Shown: positions 13,341 through 26,120, counted from the stretch's first letter. The stretch is DNA of 64,000 nucleotides from Azadirachta indica (GCA_022749755.1 CM040445.1:15149182-15213181), one strand, 5' to 3'. Notes: generated by a model from the sequence alone, not told the origin. A program made the numbers and translations.

Positions 13341-15436
13341 ACCAAACGCATATGTTTAGAATAAAGGGATATAATTTTTGTTAAAATCATAGTTATTATG
13401 AAATGAAATAACTAAATGCAAATATATTTTTTCTTCAAAATAGAAATGTTAAATATAACTATATAAATACAACTATTGTCACAAATATATACATATGTCT
13501 ATGTGTGTGTATGAGTGTGCGCGCACACGCGCGCTTGTGCATCTGCGTGGGATATGTATATAATTATCAATCCTTTTAGTTATTGTTATACTTTTAAAGT
13601 AAAATAGAAACTCAATAGTATGAAAGTTACTCTAATTGTTGTCTTTTCAAAGTTAACTAATATAACAACACTAAACATATCTTAAAATATCTGAGAAATG
13701 TCTACAATATTTTTACTGCACATAAAAATAAAAGGCAACTCTCTAACTCTTATTTAACAAATAATTTTAAACTTTCTAAAAAAAAATTAGAAAAATTAAT
13801 TTTAAATATTTATTTCTATTTCCAATAAAACTAAGTCATGGTAAAATAAATTTATTTTATGTTTTCAAAACAATGTGTAAAGTTATGGTACAATTAATAA
13901 ATGCAAATATATTTTATTTATATTATGTATAGTCTTATTTTTTTTTTTTTTTTTATAATTATATCCAAAATAAATATTTACAAAATCTTCCCATTAAACA
14001 TATATTTTTAAATATTATTAGAGTATTTTCATACACCTCCCTGAGGTTTACCAAAATCACACCTACATAAAATGTATTGCTTAATTCACAGAGGCCTCCC
14101 CTATGGCTATGAATATGATTTAACACAAATTTCCTTTCCCATCTACTTAATTCTACTTTTTAGGCAAAAACTTTATTTTGCCCTTATTGCTTATGTTCAT
14201 CACTGAAAAGGAGTCTCCTAATCCCTGTTCAATGCTTATTTATTTCTAATTAACTGCAAATTTACTGCAAGATACAAACAAATAGATAATGAAAACACTC
14301 CAAAAGTTATTTGTTTCTAAAATTAAATAGTTCTATTCATGTTATAACTAATGAATTTATTATCAATAAAGTCATTATTTGCTTTAAATTACATGTAATC
14401 GTACTACTCTTTACCATTTTTGTCTATAACTAACTTAACAACTTATTCAGTTAGTTCATTTAGATAACTTCTATGTTTTGATTGTATAGTTTGTGATCTT
14501 TTAATTGTAATTATATCTTTAACTACATTTATCTTTACTTTATTTATGTTATAATATTTTTAAAATAAATGAGAAGACATCTTTATTTGGATAGGAAAAG
14601 AGGAACTAATCATAAATTTTACGGAAGAGACAAACCTTTAAACATAGATCATTACAAAAAAAAAAAAAAAAAAAAAAAACTATTTATAATATTCTTTTAA
14701 TTTTATCTTAACATCCTATTAATCAATAAAATACTGATTATATACATAATCTATCAAACACTACTTGAAAACGACTCTTGTCTCCATAAGTCATGAACAA
14801 AATATTCTAAATACTTTGGAAAAGTCTTGCTTAGACTAGACTATTTGTATTAAAATTTATTTTCAAAATTTTCACTCCTAATTGTCTATTTTTTTATATC
14901 TATTTATATAAAACTAATAGCTTTTTCTAGTTTTCAAATATGTGTATTTAGTTGGTAAAATTTTTAAAATATCAATTATGCCCATTATTTAAGGGCACTA
15001 TCCTTTTAAGAGTTGTCTTACAATTTTTTTTTGATACTTTATATAAAATATCATAATTATAATAGAATTCAAAAAATATATTAATTATCATTAATATCTA
15101 TGAACAAATATCATTATATGTATATATATCTTTTAAAGATGTCTAAAATTTACGAGAGCACAAATATAAAAGTATTTATTTTTATTTTAAAAAATAACTT
15201 GAGCATTTATATTAAATTAGAAAACAATAAACAACTTTGTAAATTTCAATGAAGTAAAAAAAAAATCCTCTAGCACTCTACATGTATATTGTTATTTTAT
15301 TAATTTTTTTTAAAATCTTAGATGTAAATAAAAAATTTTGTCCATAAAAGTATAAAACACCAAACTCTTACATTTTATTATTATGCATACTGAGCAACAC
15401 GTATGGGCTGCTATTATTTAACTTACAGAGTATCAT
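13341..15436. other. Intergenic AT-rich DNA with simple repeats
   Basis: No gene is seen. It includes an alternating purine-pyrimidine tract with a GCGCGC core (13499-13545), a T run near 13939-13955 and a run of about 24 A at 14656-14680 that may mark the tail of an old retroposed sequence. Confidence 0.5.
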
Positions 15437-16120
15437 GTTATTATATCAATAACAGATTACTCACTTTATTTACTTTATTTATTTAAATATTAGTACTTTT
15501 ATTTGTCCAATCTTATTATGTAACATTAGTTTAAGTAAAAGGATAATAACATTTTTATCCCTAATTTTTATCAAAATAACAGATAAGTATATGATTTGAT
15601 AAAGTTTAATATTTTGGTCATGATAATGATATAACATACAATGTTAAAAGGTAGAAAAATGTGGGACTAAATTGTCATATGATAAAAAAAAATTACGAGA
15701 AAATATTTGATATTAATAAAACATTTAAGGACTAAAATATTATTATCCTACACTTAGTTGAAAAAAAGTTTAAAGTTAAAATGAGGCTAACAAATACGTC
15801 ATATTAATACAATAAAAAAAAACACGTTATTATATCAATAATAGATTACCCATGTATTTAAAATTTGTATTTTTTTCCCTAAACACTGTCAAAGCAGCAA
15901 ATAAGAATATGGTTTGATCAATTGTAACATTTTAGTCAAAGTTGAAAAACCATGAAATATGGGACTAGATTGTCATATTTTACAAACCTAGTTCTCGATT
16001 TCTTATTAGGTAACATATAAGGACTAAAATATAATTATACCATAATTAATTTATACGATCATTCAAAAAAACTAATATCAAAGGTGAAATGAGAGCAGCC
16101 AATTCGTCATATTAATAATA
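15437..16120. repeat. Tandem direct duplication, about 300-380 bp per unit
   Basis: Two head-to-tail copies begin with gttattatatcaataa (15437 and 15825) and end with a gtcatattaata motif (near 15812 and 16118). Both contain a gggact(a)aattgtcatat phrase and an aaggactaaaata phrase. The second copy is shorter through internal deletions. No coding content. Confidence 0.65.
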
Positions 16121-16354
16121 ATAACCAAAAAAAATTTCTGACCAAAAATTAAATACAAGATGTACGTGATTATCCGATTTATACTATAACTGTTATGTAT
16201 AAAATTTTAGTAAATTTCTGACGTAAATTATGATGTTGTAAAATTGTAGTACTAAAAAAAAAAAAGAAAAAAAAAAGAGCTGTGCGTTGAATATCATGTG
16301 CTGTTCAGACTAAAAGCTTTGAACAAAGCCTGAGAAAGAAGACTTCATTAGATA

Positions 16355-16390
16355 GAATATTATTATTATTATTATTATTATTATTGTTAT
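16355..16390. repeat. (ATT)n microsatellite upstream of the G3BP-like gene
   Basis: About nine ATT units in a row lie some 60-90 bases upstream of the probable transcription start of the gene at 17600-22550. Length variation here could change promoter spacing, but nothing in the sequence shows an effect. Confidence 0.85.
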
Positions 16391-16399
16391 TATGAGTAT

Positions 16400-17599
16400 T
16401 ATAATAATTATATATATCTAAATATTTATTGTTTAAAAGCAATTTTCTCAGTATCTTAGCTTTGCTTTCTGTCTGCCATTTTCTTTGTTAGCACGCTTAC
16501 TTGCTTTCTCTTTTCGTCTTCTGCTGTCTCTCTGTCTCTCTGAGATCTCGTTCCTTGTCTCTCATTCCACCTCAAAGTACCCGCAGAACAGGTAGTTATT
16601 CTTTGTTCTTCTTCTTCTTCGGTTTTGTTTCTATTCAATTAACTTATTGCTTTATGTGTTTTACCTGATCTGTACTTCTTTTATATGTTGTAATAAATAT
16701 TTGACTGATCCGGATCAACCCCATATCTCAAAGTCGTTTCTTTTTATTTTTTTTGGGCTTTCTCTTTCATAACTGTGTTTATATGCTTTAGGGTTTTTGT
16801 GGGTTTTAATTTTTTATTTTTCTAATTAGGGTTTGGTATTCCAATTAAGTGTCAGTTTCTTCCTGGTGTTGGTCTCTTTGCTTCTGGGTATTTTGCTTTA
16901 AGAAAGTATCTTTGTCTTTTATTGTATTACTGTTCTTTGTTGTTCTGCTATTCTGTGTTTAGTTTAACTTTTATGGGAAGATGTTTATTTATGGATTCTG
17001 TCGCCGTTATATGTTTTTATTTTTTTTTTTTTGGGGTTATGAAATTGATTAGAACCGTTTGCCTTTGCTGATAATCAGCTTAGTATGTTCATGCTGCTGT
17101 GATACTTTTGATGTTTTACAGTGCTAGCTTTGTATTTGGAGAGCTCTTGTCTAGTTTTTGTACAGTGCAGATGAGGCATGATTGTGTTTACTTTTTATAA
17201 CATTTTCAATATGAAGTTTCTCTGAGGTCAGAAAGAAACATTCTAATGAGAAATTTCGTCGTCTGTGCTACTGTACTATATGCAATGTACTAGCATTAAA
17301 CTTGGTCTTTTGCTTGTGTACCAGAAGAACTTTTGTTTTGATGTATTTGGTCGTCTGGGGCTGTGAGTGTACCCCTGCTTTTTCAATTAGTATATACTTT
17401 TTTCGGTGATTAGGAACATTTTTTGATTTTTAGTTGACCGTATTGGTGTCACACCTCTCTAATTGATTTTTAAAAATTGGACCTTGTTATTCCTTTTAAA
17501 GAAGAATTTCCCAGTTTGTTATTGTTGCCATCTTTCTTGATCCTAGGGTTTCTATTTTTAATTTATTTTGCTTATATGTTGTTTTTGACTAATGTGCAG
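16400..17599 (+). promoter_or_regulatory. Promoter, 5' UTR exon and 5' UTR intron of the G3BP-like gene
   Basis: A TATATATA stretch at about 16410-16417 is followed by a CT-rich leader (about 16470-16570) typical of plant 5' UTRs. A good donor (acag|gtagtt) lies at 16592, and a good acceptor (aatgtgcag) ends at 17599, immediately before the start codon at 17600. The inferred intron of about 1.0 kb is T-rich, as plant introns are. Leader introns of this kind often raise expression. The transcription start itself is inferred. Confidence 0.5.
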
Positions 17600-20500
17600 A
17601 TGGCTGCGCAAGAAGTCAGTGCTACTCCCAGTGCCCAAGTTGTTGGCAATGCCTTTGTGGAGCAATATTACCATATTCTTCACCAATCACCAGGATTGGT
17701 ACACAGATTTTATCAGGATTCCAGTTTGCTAAGCCGTCCAGACAGCACTGGTGCTATGGCAACAGTGACAACTATGCAAGTAAGTTTATTATGAATTAAG
17801 ATCATTGTAGTATACACACGTACATGTTTTGATATGAAGAAGCATAGGAGATTTGGCATCTTCCGTAGGATGCTGCTTTCAACTTTGCATAATCCTGCTC
17901 CACTTGGTAAATGGATTATTTGTTGGATGTTGGTAGAATCTTCTTGCTTTATCCCATCACTGCACGACGAAACCAAAGTTGTTTAACCTGAGTGCTTCTT
18001 TTCTGATAGTTAATAGAGCAATCTACATTTTGTAGCTGCATAAAGTGACTAGAGTACTGTGGGATCTGTTACTAGCATTTGTTTACAGAACTTTCTATGG
18101 ATAATTAATTTGTTGATTTTTACTGTTCATTTGTTGTTCGATAGTGATATCTGCTTGCTGTTTATTCAAGTGAGTCGCAGATTTTCTAATGAGGACCTGC
18201 ATTGTAGTGATCCATAGAGAAGCCACTCATTTGAGATTCATTCAATTGTTTGTTCTTATTTTTTTTTTTTTTCTTCATCAAATTTTGATAGAGCTTAATT
18301 AAATTATAAATTATACATTTGCTTTAACATAAATTGAATTAAAAGTTTTTCATTTTTTTTAACTTTGAGCAGGCAATCGATGACAAGATTTTATCCTTGA
18401 ATTATGAAGACTACACAGCAGAGATAAAAACTGCAGATGCACAGGAGTCATATGAGAAAGGGGTGATTGTTCTAGTAACTGGATGCTTAACTGGAAAGGA
18501 CAATGTGAGAAAGAAATTCACACAAACATTCTTTTTAGCACCACAAGACAAAGGCTATTTTGTCTTGAATGACGTCTTTAGATTTGTTGAGGAAAATGAA
18601 TCTCTGCAGAACAATTCTGAGTTAGTTAATAGCACTAATGAAGATGTCCCACTAGCTGAAGTGACTCATGCACAAGGTTGGCACAAGCTAAATCTCATTA
18701 TGTGTTTTATTAAAATTACAGACTTGAATTATAAAATTTCTTTTAACTTTGTTTCCAGAGCCTGCTTATCAACATGATCATCTTTCGACGGACCGAGCAA
18801 TTGCCATAGAAGGAGAAGAGCTTGATAATGGTCCAGAAGTCTGTGATCCTTCTGACAGGGAGGAAGGATCAGTGATTGAAGAAGAAGAGATTATTGAACC
18901 TCCAACTAATGCAGTTGAGAATGAAATTCATACAAGTGTGGATTCAGCTCCGGTGGCCCAGGAGGATGCTCCTGAGAAGAAATCATATGCTTCAATTGTG
19001 AGTTCATTGCTCGATGCTTGTGATCTTATCATCTGCAGTTTTGTGGATACATGCTGCTGTTCTTTTTTTTATTCTTTTGACAATTATTAATCTGTTTTGA
19101 GTTTCATGTAGGTTAAAGTGATGAAAGGTAATAGCATATCCAGTCCAGCATATGTCCCTGCTCGTAAAGTGATGCCGGCACCTGCAAATACTGATCAACA
19201 GTCACTTGGCATGGCAAAACCTGCCCCTGCCACTGCTGCTGCCCCTGCCTTCGCTCCCGCCCCCGCCTCTGAGGTGTCAGCTCTCAGTATTGACAGCTCT
19301 ACAGAAAGCAGCAATATTAACGAGGAAGGTATGCATGTGTAACTTTAAATTGAAAGATTGCTGGACCAGCTTTAGGATAGTTGCAGTCTGAAACATGCAT
19401 GTGAGTTTATTGTGGACAAAATCATTACTGTCTTATTTCTCTGTTTAATTGTGCAAACAAAAAACCCCTCCTTGAGTTAACAACCACAAAAAAAAAAAAA
19501 AAAAGTAAAAGAAAAGAATAGAAAAGTCATTTCTGTCCTGGTGGGAATACAAAGATGTCGAATTTATGGTGTGAAGGCAATATGTTGGATATTGTCAGGA
19601 TCTATGTTTCCTATATCTGGGATGCCATGTTGAAGATTGTTAATAGTTTATTTTTCTGGTTTCAATCTTATTAAAATTTTGCTTGCTACAGCTGAAGGTT
19701 TTTCCATATATGTTCGAAATTTGTCTTTTAATGCAACACCTGCACAACTTGAGGAGGCATTTAAACAATTTGGGCCTATTAAGAAAAATGGCATCCAAGT
19801 CAGAAGTAACAAGGTTTAGTTTTGATACTATATTATCCATTTTCAACTCAAATGGAATTCTTTGATGTTGTGTTCATGGTCATACATTTGTGTCCTGCAG
19901 CAAGGATATTGTTTCGGCTTTGTTGCATTTGAGAATCCAGGTTCAGTGCAGAGTGCGCTTGAGGTATTGTCTCTAATCTTTCTTACCTTATTATTATAAA
20001 TTGTGTTTGATGTTTACTGCACCAGTAGCATTGTCATTGAAGTTCAGAGCTATGTTGGAGCTCTACAATTTGCTGTCTTTGGTATCTTGTGTGAATTTCT
20101 TTTTCTTTTTTTACTATTTATTGGAGTTCCATATTGGTTTGTAATCGATTTCACAGTTTCACATTCAAGAGCAACAAATATTCCTTATGGTTGTGTCTAA
20201 TGGAATGGGCTTTGAGATGAACAGCTATTTTCCGTTTTGTCTAGGCCCCATTGTTTGTAAAATAGAAGTTTATAATAACATGGACTATTTTACAGTTTAT
20301 GACTGCCCATATAGATCCAGATGATTTTGAATTTTTCTGCCGCATGGTCATCCCATTAAGGATGATTTGTTTATTTGTGGACAGCTGTTTTACTTCTGTT
20401 CCCACTTCACACCTGTGCCTGCCTTCTTTTTTTTTTGGGTTATTGAATATGCTTATTCAGTTTACTGTCCAAAAAGAAGTAGAAAAGGGATGTCCTGTAG

Positions 20501-22550
20501 ACATGGGTTATTGGTTACTCTTGAGGGGACATGTCTTTTAGTGTTGCTTAGTGAGACCATGACTAGATTCTATATCTATTGATGGCTTTCTCTGTGCTGT
20601 TCCAGATTTAAATTGTGTAGATGACAGTTGTTTTCTATGAATTTGTTAACATGGCTAGTATCTGTCCAGTTCCTTTTTTTAGCAGCTGTACTTAATGGAT
20701 ACACTTTACATTATATAAATCAGTAATATTACTGCTCCTAATTAATTGCTCCAAATTTTTTATTCCAAGCGATAATGATATTCATAAATTGTAATGTAAA
20801 CTAGTACAATATTCAAAATAATTAGTTATACTATTCCTTCATTCAATTGACAAATGCCACATCACTTGGGATAGGAAACTTCAGATAATGATTTGGATGA
20901 GTGGTATTATTCTATACACATATTTGATACCAGTTGAGTTAAGGGGTAATTTTAGACTGTTACAATTCTATCTCCTTGGAAGCAGTTTTAGGAAATTTCA
21001 AACTGATTAATTTTGTAGTCTATAGTGTGATTGTGGATATAGCATGGCTTGGTGAGTAGTGTGCCCTATGGTATAAATCTAGATAAAGCAGTCTTCAGTC
21101 ATTTTGACCAGTATTGTGAGTTTTTTGGGTTCACTCAAGATTTTAAGTTTCTGTTCCCAGTGTTTCCAGCTCATCATAGTTCAGTTAATTGCTGATTTCT
21201 TTATGTAATTTCTGACCTAGATTCACCCACCTACTGAATTTGGCCTTGATTGAAATTGATTCCCAGTCAGCCTTGTTTATAATCTTAAACCCGATCTGAC
21301 CATGAACACATTGGATCTGTGCTAGGCTTTTATTTTTGCCGATCCAGATTCAACAAGATCAGAATATACTGTTGATTGCATTCTGTACCGGGGACCTCCT
21401 TAGCAGGTCTGAATAAGGAGGCTGTTACAGCCATATTTTTCATGTCCTGAAAGGGATGTTGTGTAGATGACCATAAAATGTTTCATACATATTCTCACTC
21501 ATCTAGTTGGGATAAAAGTTTAAGTTAGTGCAGTCTTAAGAAGTTTTACAGATGTTGATTTGATTAGTTTCAGGCCTTACATGTCGTCTCAGTCAACTGT
21601 GTATCGTTTCTTTCCTTCAAGAATCTTGAGTACCAATATAATGTCCATTTAGAGAGCTTTTTATGTATCCTTCTTATTTTGCTGTATTGAATGGGATAAA
21701 GAGTAAATTTCAAACAGTAAAATCTTATCTTATAGAATTTTTGATCTGGCTCATTATACCTTTACTATCGACCAATTTATTGAGCCTTTATTTCTATTTT
21801 CTTGTAACTACTTTTTGCTGGTTGGTTTTGATTGTATATATGATTACCATTTGGTTATCAAGTATGAGATTTTAAGTTTGGATTATTTTCATTGTATATT
21901 TGTTGCTTTTAGAGGTGCTCGGTGCTACTTAAAAAAAAAATTGCTAGTTGACTTGGTATATTGTATGATACCGAGGGTGTTTGGAGGTGGTAGATAAGTG
22001 GCATAAAATGTTCTATACTTATTATCAGTCCTTGTGGATTTGCTTTCTAGTATCATTAAATTGGGATATGGCTTTATATCATGCCTGCTACTGTTTTAGT
22101 TTAGTGGATTGTTGATAAAATGTAATTTCAAAATTGAAATTCAGGCTTCTCCTGTAATAATTGGAGATCGTCGAGCAGATGTTGAGGCAAAGCGAGCAAA
22201 CTCCCGAGGTAGAATGATCATTCTCGTTAGTTTGTAATTCATTTTAATAGTACCTTTAATTATGTTGGAGGACTGATGATGTATTGGCTTTTGCAGTTGG
22301 TGGCGGTGGCAGTGGCAGAGGTAGGTTTGCTTCAGGAAGAGTTGGGTTCCGCAGCGACAGTTTCAAGGGTCGCGGGAACTTTGGTGGTGGCCGGGGTTAT
22401 GGAAGGAATGAGTTCAGAAGTCAGGGTGAGTTTTCAGGGCGACCAAAAGGTTCAAGCGGACGTAACGGAGAGGGACGAGCGAATCAGAATGGAAATAGAA
22501 GAGGCAGTCATCAAGGCGGTGTGATGAATCGTAACTCTGTTACTGATTGA
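17600..22550 (+). CDS. G3BP-like RNA-binding protein (NTF2 domain + RRM)
   Basis: Coding exons: 17600-17779, 18373-18676, 18759-18997, 19112-19328, 19692-19813, 19901-19963, 22145-22208 and 22297-22550; the join is in frame and gives 480 residues. Residues about 15-130 form an NTF2-like domain (NAFVEQYYHILHQSPGLVHR; KKFTQTFFLAPQDKGYFVLN). An acidic, low-complexity linker follows (about 160-310), with an Ala/Pro run near 270-285. The RRM spans about 317-392, with RNP2 IYVRNL (319-324) and RNP1 GYCFGFVAF (356-364). The tail (397-475) is Gly/Arg-rich with RG and GRG repeats. This architecture is that of RasGAP SH3-binding protein (G3BP), an RNA-binding protein of stress granules; in plants it is a small gene family. 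All introns have GT-AG ends; the sixth is long (2181 bp). The member within the family is not determined. Confidence 0.9.
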
Positions 22551-23018
22551 ACAGTCCAGAAGATTTTTTGACAAGAGTACAAATTGAGGGATTTGAAGAT
22601 GCTAGAAGAAATTCATATTTTTGATTTTCATAGTTGCAACTGCTTATGAGAAGATTCTTCTTGCGGGTTTAATTTTTCCAGGGGAATTTCATAAAAGCTT
22701 GCATAACATGAAAGGGTGTTGCGGTTTAATCGTGTATTCTTTTATAAAACTCTCTGTATTTTTATCTTATTCTCATTTTTTTTTTTTTGGTTACTTCCAC
22801 ACATTAACACAGAACTACATAGCAGTAGCTAGTTCATTGGATGCAGCAGACTTGGTTCATCTCTTATGTTTTAATCATTTTGGCCTCTTAATACAATATG
22901 TTATTGATTCTTCTTTGTGTCTGCATTTTCTTTATTGGATTCAATTCAGTGAAAGACTTGTGAGATGCAGTATCTATGGAACAACTTTGATCCGTAAACT
23001 TAAATGATGGTAATTCAT
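22551..23018. other. Convergent 3' ends of the G3BP-like and RIQ genes
   Basis: Only 468 bp separate the two stop codons, so both 3' UTRs lie here and the transcripts may overlap. Apparent open frames in this space are not protein-like. Confidence 0.6.
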
Positions 23019-23703
23019 TCAGTTGCATTTCTGCAAATTGGAAACCAAATTCGAAGCAGCAAAAGCTGCAGACCCACCAAGAACAGAAACAAGAGCAACA
23101 AAAACTTGCAATGCTACTTCCCATGGATAATCTTCAGGCACTAAATAAACACAAGATGGACCTAGAAGCAGTAACCCAAGGCTGAGAGTAAGCAGTGCCC
23201 CTGGAGTTGCAGGGTCTGTAGCTGCTGAAAGAACACCAAATTCTTCAGCCTTAGACAGCAAACCCAGTTTCTCAATGGTCGACAGAGAGAAACCAAACTT
23301 TTCTGCAGCAGACAAGAGACCAGCTCTCTCAGCTTTTGATAGAAGCTTGAGTTGCTCAACCCTTGTTAATAACTTCACTGGCGAGCCGCTTGCCAATGGT
23401 CCATTCCTTGGCCCTGGCTCCCCTAGAGGAAACACCATTGAGCCCTGCTGCAATTCAACCAGCAGCATTGAATTCGATTGAAAACATCAATTAAATTAGT
23501 AGTAGAATGAAGAATGAGTCACGTACCTTTCTAGAGCTGACAGTTTTGGCAGCAGAAGGCAAAGGTTTCTGTGTAGCCATGGAGTGAATCAGAAGGGAAG
23601 GAAAAGCTGCAGATTTTTGAGTTGTTGGTTTACTTCTTTTAGGGAAAGAATCAGCAAAAGGGATTCTTCTGCTGCTTCCACCACAAATTGAGGTGGCCTC
23701 CAT
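23019..23703 (-). CDS. RIQ1: RIQ-type thylakoid protein (DUF1118), probable RIQ1 orthologue
   Basis: Two exons on the minus strand, 23703-23527 and 23447-23019, give 201 residues. Residues 1 to about 60 are rich in Ser, Lys, Arg and Pro and have the look of a chloroplast transit peptide. A repeated motif follows, [32 protein letters not shown] and [13 protein letters not shown] (about 86-132), which is characteristic of DUF1118. Two hydrophobic segments close the protein (about 142-162 and 171-190). Family members RIQ1 and RIQ2 act in grana stacking, light-harvesting complex II organisation and non-photochemical quenching. The choice of RIQ1 rests on its position beside TOM5, which I recall for Arabidopsis At5g08050/At5g08040. 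The acceptor is a tandem CAGCAG, so a form lacking one Gln at residue 60 is possible. Confidence 0.85.
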
Positions 23704-24397
23704 TGATTCTCTTTTGGACTTCAGAACCAGAATAATCTCAACAACTGCAATGGATGAATGAAAGAACGATGAACAGACACAAATGGATTACGTATCACTG
23801 ATTTTAAGTGGTTGGGGATCCACGTGGCAGCGTATGATTGGCTAGTTCGTTCAATGTTCATTATTGATTGGCTAATATTAGCCGGAAATATGTTTATTTT
23901 ACAATATTCAATTAATTTCGAAAATTAGTTTACAAAATGATTAATCTTTTAAAAGACATCAATTACTCATAGAATATCTTCAAATTGTAGATGTTTAATT
24001 TAAAACTCGTTGTAAATTAATTTTTTATTTATATATTTATAGAGAAAATTCAAAATTTAATCATCTTAACTTAGCATTAAAAATCACAAATCCATACCTT
24101 AACAAAACTCTCATTTCTTATAAATAAAAAAGATTATAATTTTCTATTTTAAAAAATAAGATTTAAGGATAAAAAAATAAAATAATAACAAAAAGAAAAA
24201 CCTGGGATTGATCCTAATTACATATTTACCCCGAGATGAGATCATACAAACATCTCCGCGGTTCAGACCCTGGAAAGAGCACTTTAGTAATTTCAACAGG
24301 CAGCCCATTATACTCTGTGGCCCTCTTCAATTCTCGTCTTCCTAAACCCAAGGCCAAAACCCTAGCTCACAAAGGGAACTCTTGTAGCGCATCATCG
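23704..24397. promoter_or_regulatory. Divergent promoter region between RIQ and TOM5
   Basis: About 700 bp separate the two start codons. On the RIQ side there is a palindromic G-box in the context ccacgtggc (core 23821-23826), about 120 bases from the RIQ start codon, and two attgg sequences (near 23838 and 23867), which are CCAAT boxes in the RIQ orientation. G-boxes are common in promoters of light-regulated plastid genes. The TOM5 side is AT-rich up to about 24200. Confidence 0.5.
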
Positions 24398-26120
24398 ATG
24401 GCGGAATCTGTGATCTCGGTCGAGAAGCTTAAATCCTTCTGGCACTCTCAGCTTCACGACGAGGAGAAGTGGGCCCTCAACGTGGTCTGATTTCTCTCTT
24501 TGATTTCCCCCCTTTTATTTATCTTTTCCGCAAATTATAGCCGTGTCTTTGAAAATTTTCATTTTCGAATTATTAACTTCTTACATGATGTGTTTTGTTT
24601 GTTTGGTGTGATTATTGACTTATCAATTATATAATATGTTATTGTTTGTTCTTCATTGCTGCGGTGAATTATACAAATTAAGGTTAATAAAAGTTGAAAA
24701 TACCTAATATTCAGTCTATTGAAAGGAATTATATTTTTTAGAAAATACAAAATGGGTCCGAATTATTTTTGTTTGAGTTCCTTTGAGTTGACACTCTAGT
24801 TGATTGGCATTCTTTTGCTTTAAACAACAATGAGTTCCTTTGTTTTTGTCTCACCATGAATGTGATTAACATTGTAATTTTTTGTTTCATTCATGAATTT
24901 AGTTTCTTAGAGTCTTTCGATTTTAAGAGAATTATGTGTGAGAATCAAAATAAGTCTTTGCTGTTTTCTGTGGTTGACCTGTAATTTGATGTAAGAAGCA
25001 ATTATGACCTTCCACTGGTGGGTGGTTATGGTTTCCTCTTTGAATTTCTCTCCAAAGTGTACTTCTTATGGTAATCGTGCTAGCTGCCATAAGAACTGAT
25101 AAAGGAAGAAACAGATTCCCGGAAAATTTTCAAGTAAAAACAGTCGGTTTGTTACTTAAAGCAATAGAATGTCGGGAAGTTTTGCCATAATCAAATAGCT
25201 ATTGTGGTTAAAATTGCAGCCTACTTTTGTGAAATTTTGTTCAACTCTTGAAGAAATAGCTGTTTCTATAACTCTAATAATTCTGTGAACTCTGAACTAC
25301 TTTTTCCCTATTTTCCAAGTTTTACCTTTTTTTTCCTCTGAATAGTGTTCCTGGACAAAGTTTTGAATTTTCTAGAGGTCAGCTTTCAGCATTTGACATT
25401 ATCCCTTCCCTCACATGTCAGATGTTGGACAATTGAAGGGTGGTTTTATGTGTATGGTAGAAGCAGTGGCCAGAGTTTCTTCCATGTATCTACCAACTTT
25501 AACAACTACAACTTTTAGTGGATGCTAGGGTAAAACTTCTGTGTGTATATATCATAGTCATGAATTTGATTACATAAGAAAATAAACACTTGTTGTGGTT
25601 CCTGCAGTATATTCTTTGATTGTTTAATATGTTTTTGAAGAGGATGTCAAGAACCTGAAACCGAGTAAATCCGGAACTAGATGCTCTCGAGTTTCCCAAA
25701 TGCCACTTGAGCCAAGACACAGAGTTGATTGTCTAGGATTTGTGAGAACTCCGGATTTAATAGTTGGTATTCAGATAATCCCTGATGATTCACACACTGT
25801 TTTGTTGTTTGCGAATAAGCCTCTTGTCTGAAACATTAGTTGCATTCAGAAAACACCAAAAAGGCCAAAAACAATTAATAACAATAAAATGGTATTATAA
25901 TTGCAGCTTCTCACTGATTTAGATACCGTTGAAAATGTTCGTTTTCTTCGGATGCAGTGAAGTAATAAAACTTGTCAATATATTGTTTTTACTGTAATCT
26001 CACATGGAAGAGAAGCTGAGTTTCATGGTTTTCTCCTTGCAGAAACTGCTGCGTGCTGCAGGGCTGTTTGCAGGCTCCATTTTTCTGATGCGCAATTACG
26101 GTGATCTCATGGGAATATGA
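24398..26120 (+). CDS. TOM5: Mitochondrial import receptor subunit TOM5 homologue
   Basis: Two exons (24398-24484 and 26043-26120) encode 54 residues, the usual length of plant TOM5. The N-terminal cytosolic part has the plant TOM5 pattern SVEKLKSFWHSQLHDEEKWA; exon 2 gives the membrane helix and tail (KLLRAAGLFAGSIFLMRNYG, DLMGI). TOM5 is a small subunit of the outer-membrane TOM complex that helps pass precursor proteins to the TOM40 channel. The frame is open upstream to an ATG at 24236, but the start at 24398 matches the family. Exon 1 most likely ends in ...AAC GTG with donor GTCTGA, giving N-V-K-L-L, where I recall N-M-K-L-L in Arabidopsis; this is a weak donor, and use of the GT three bases earlier would remove the Val. 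The intron is 1.56 kb. Confidence 0.88.

Noticed and set aside
22621..23007. 128-codon plus-strand open frame after the G3BP-like gene
   Set aside because: It lies in the shared 3' UTR space, is rich in Phe/Leu from T-rich UTR sequence, and resembles nothing known.
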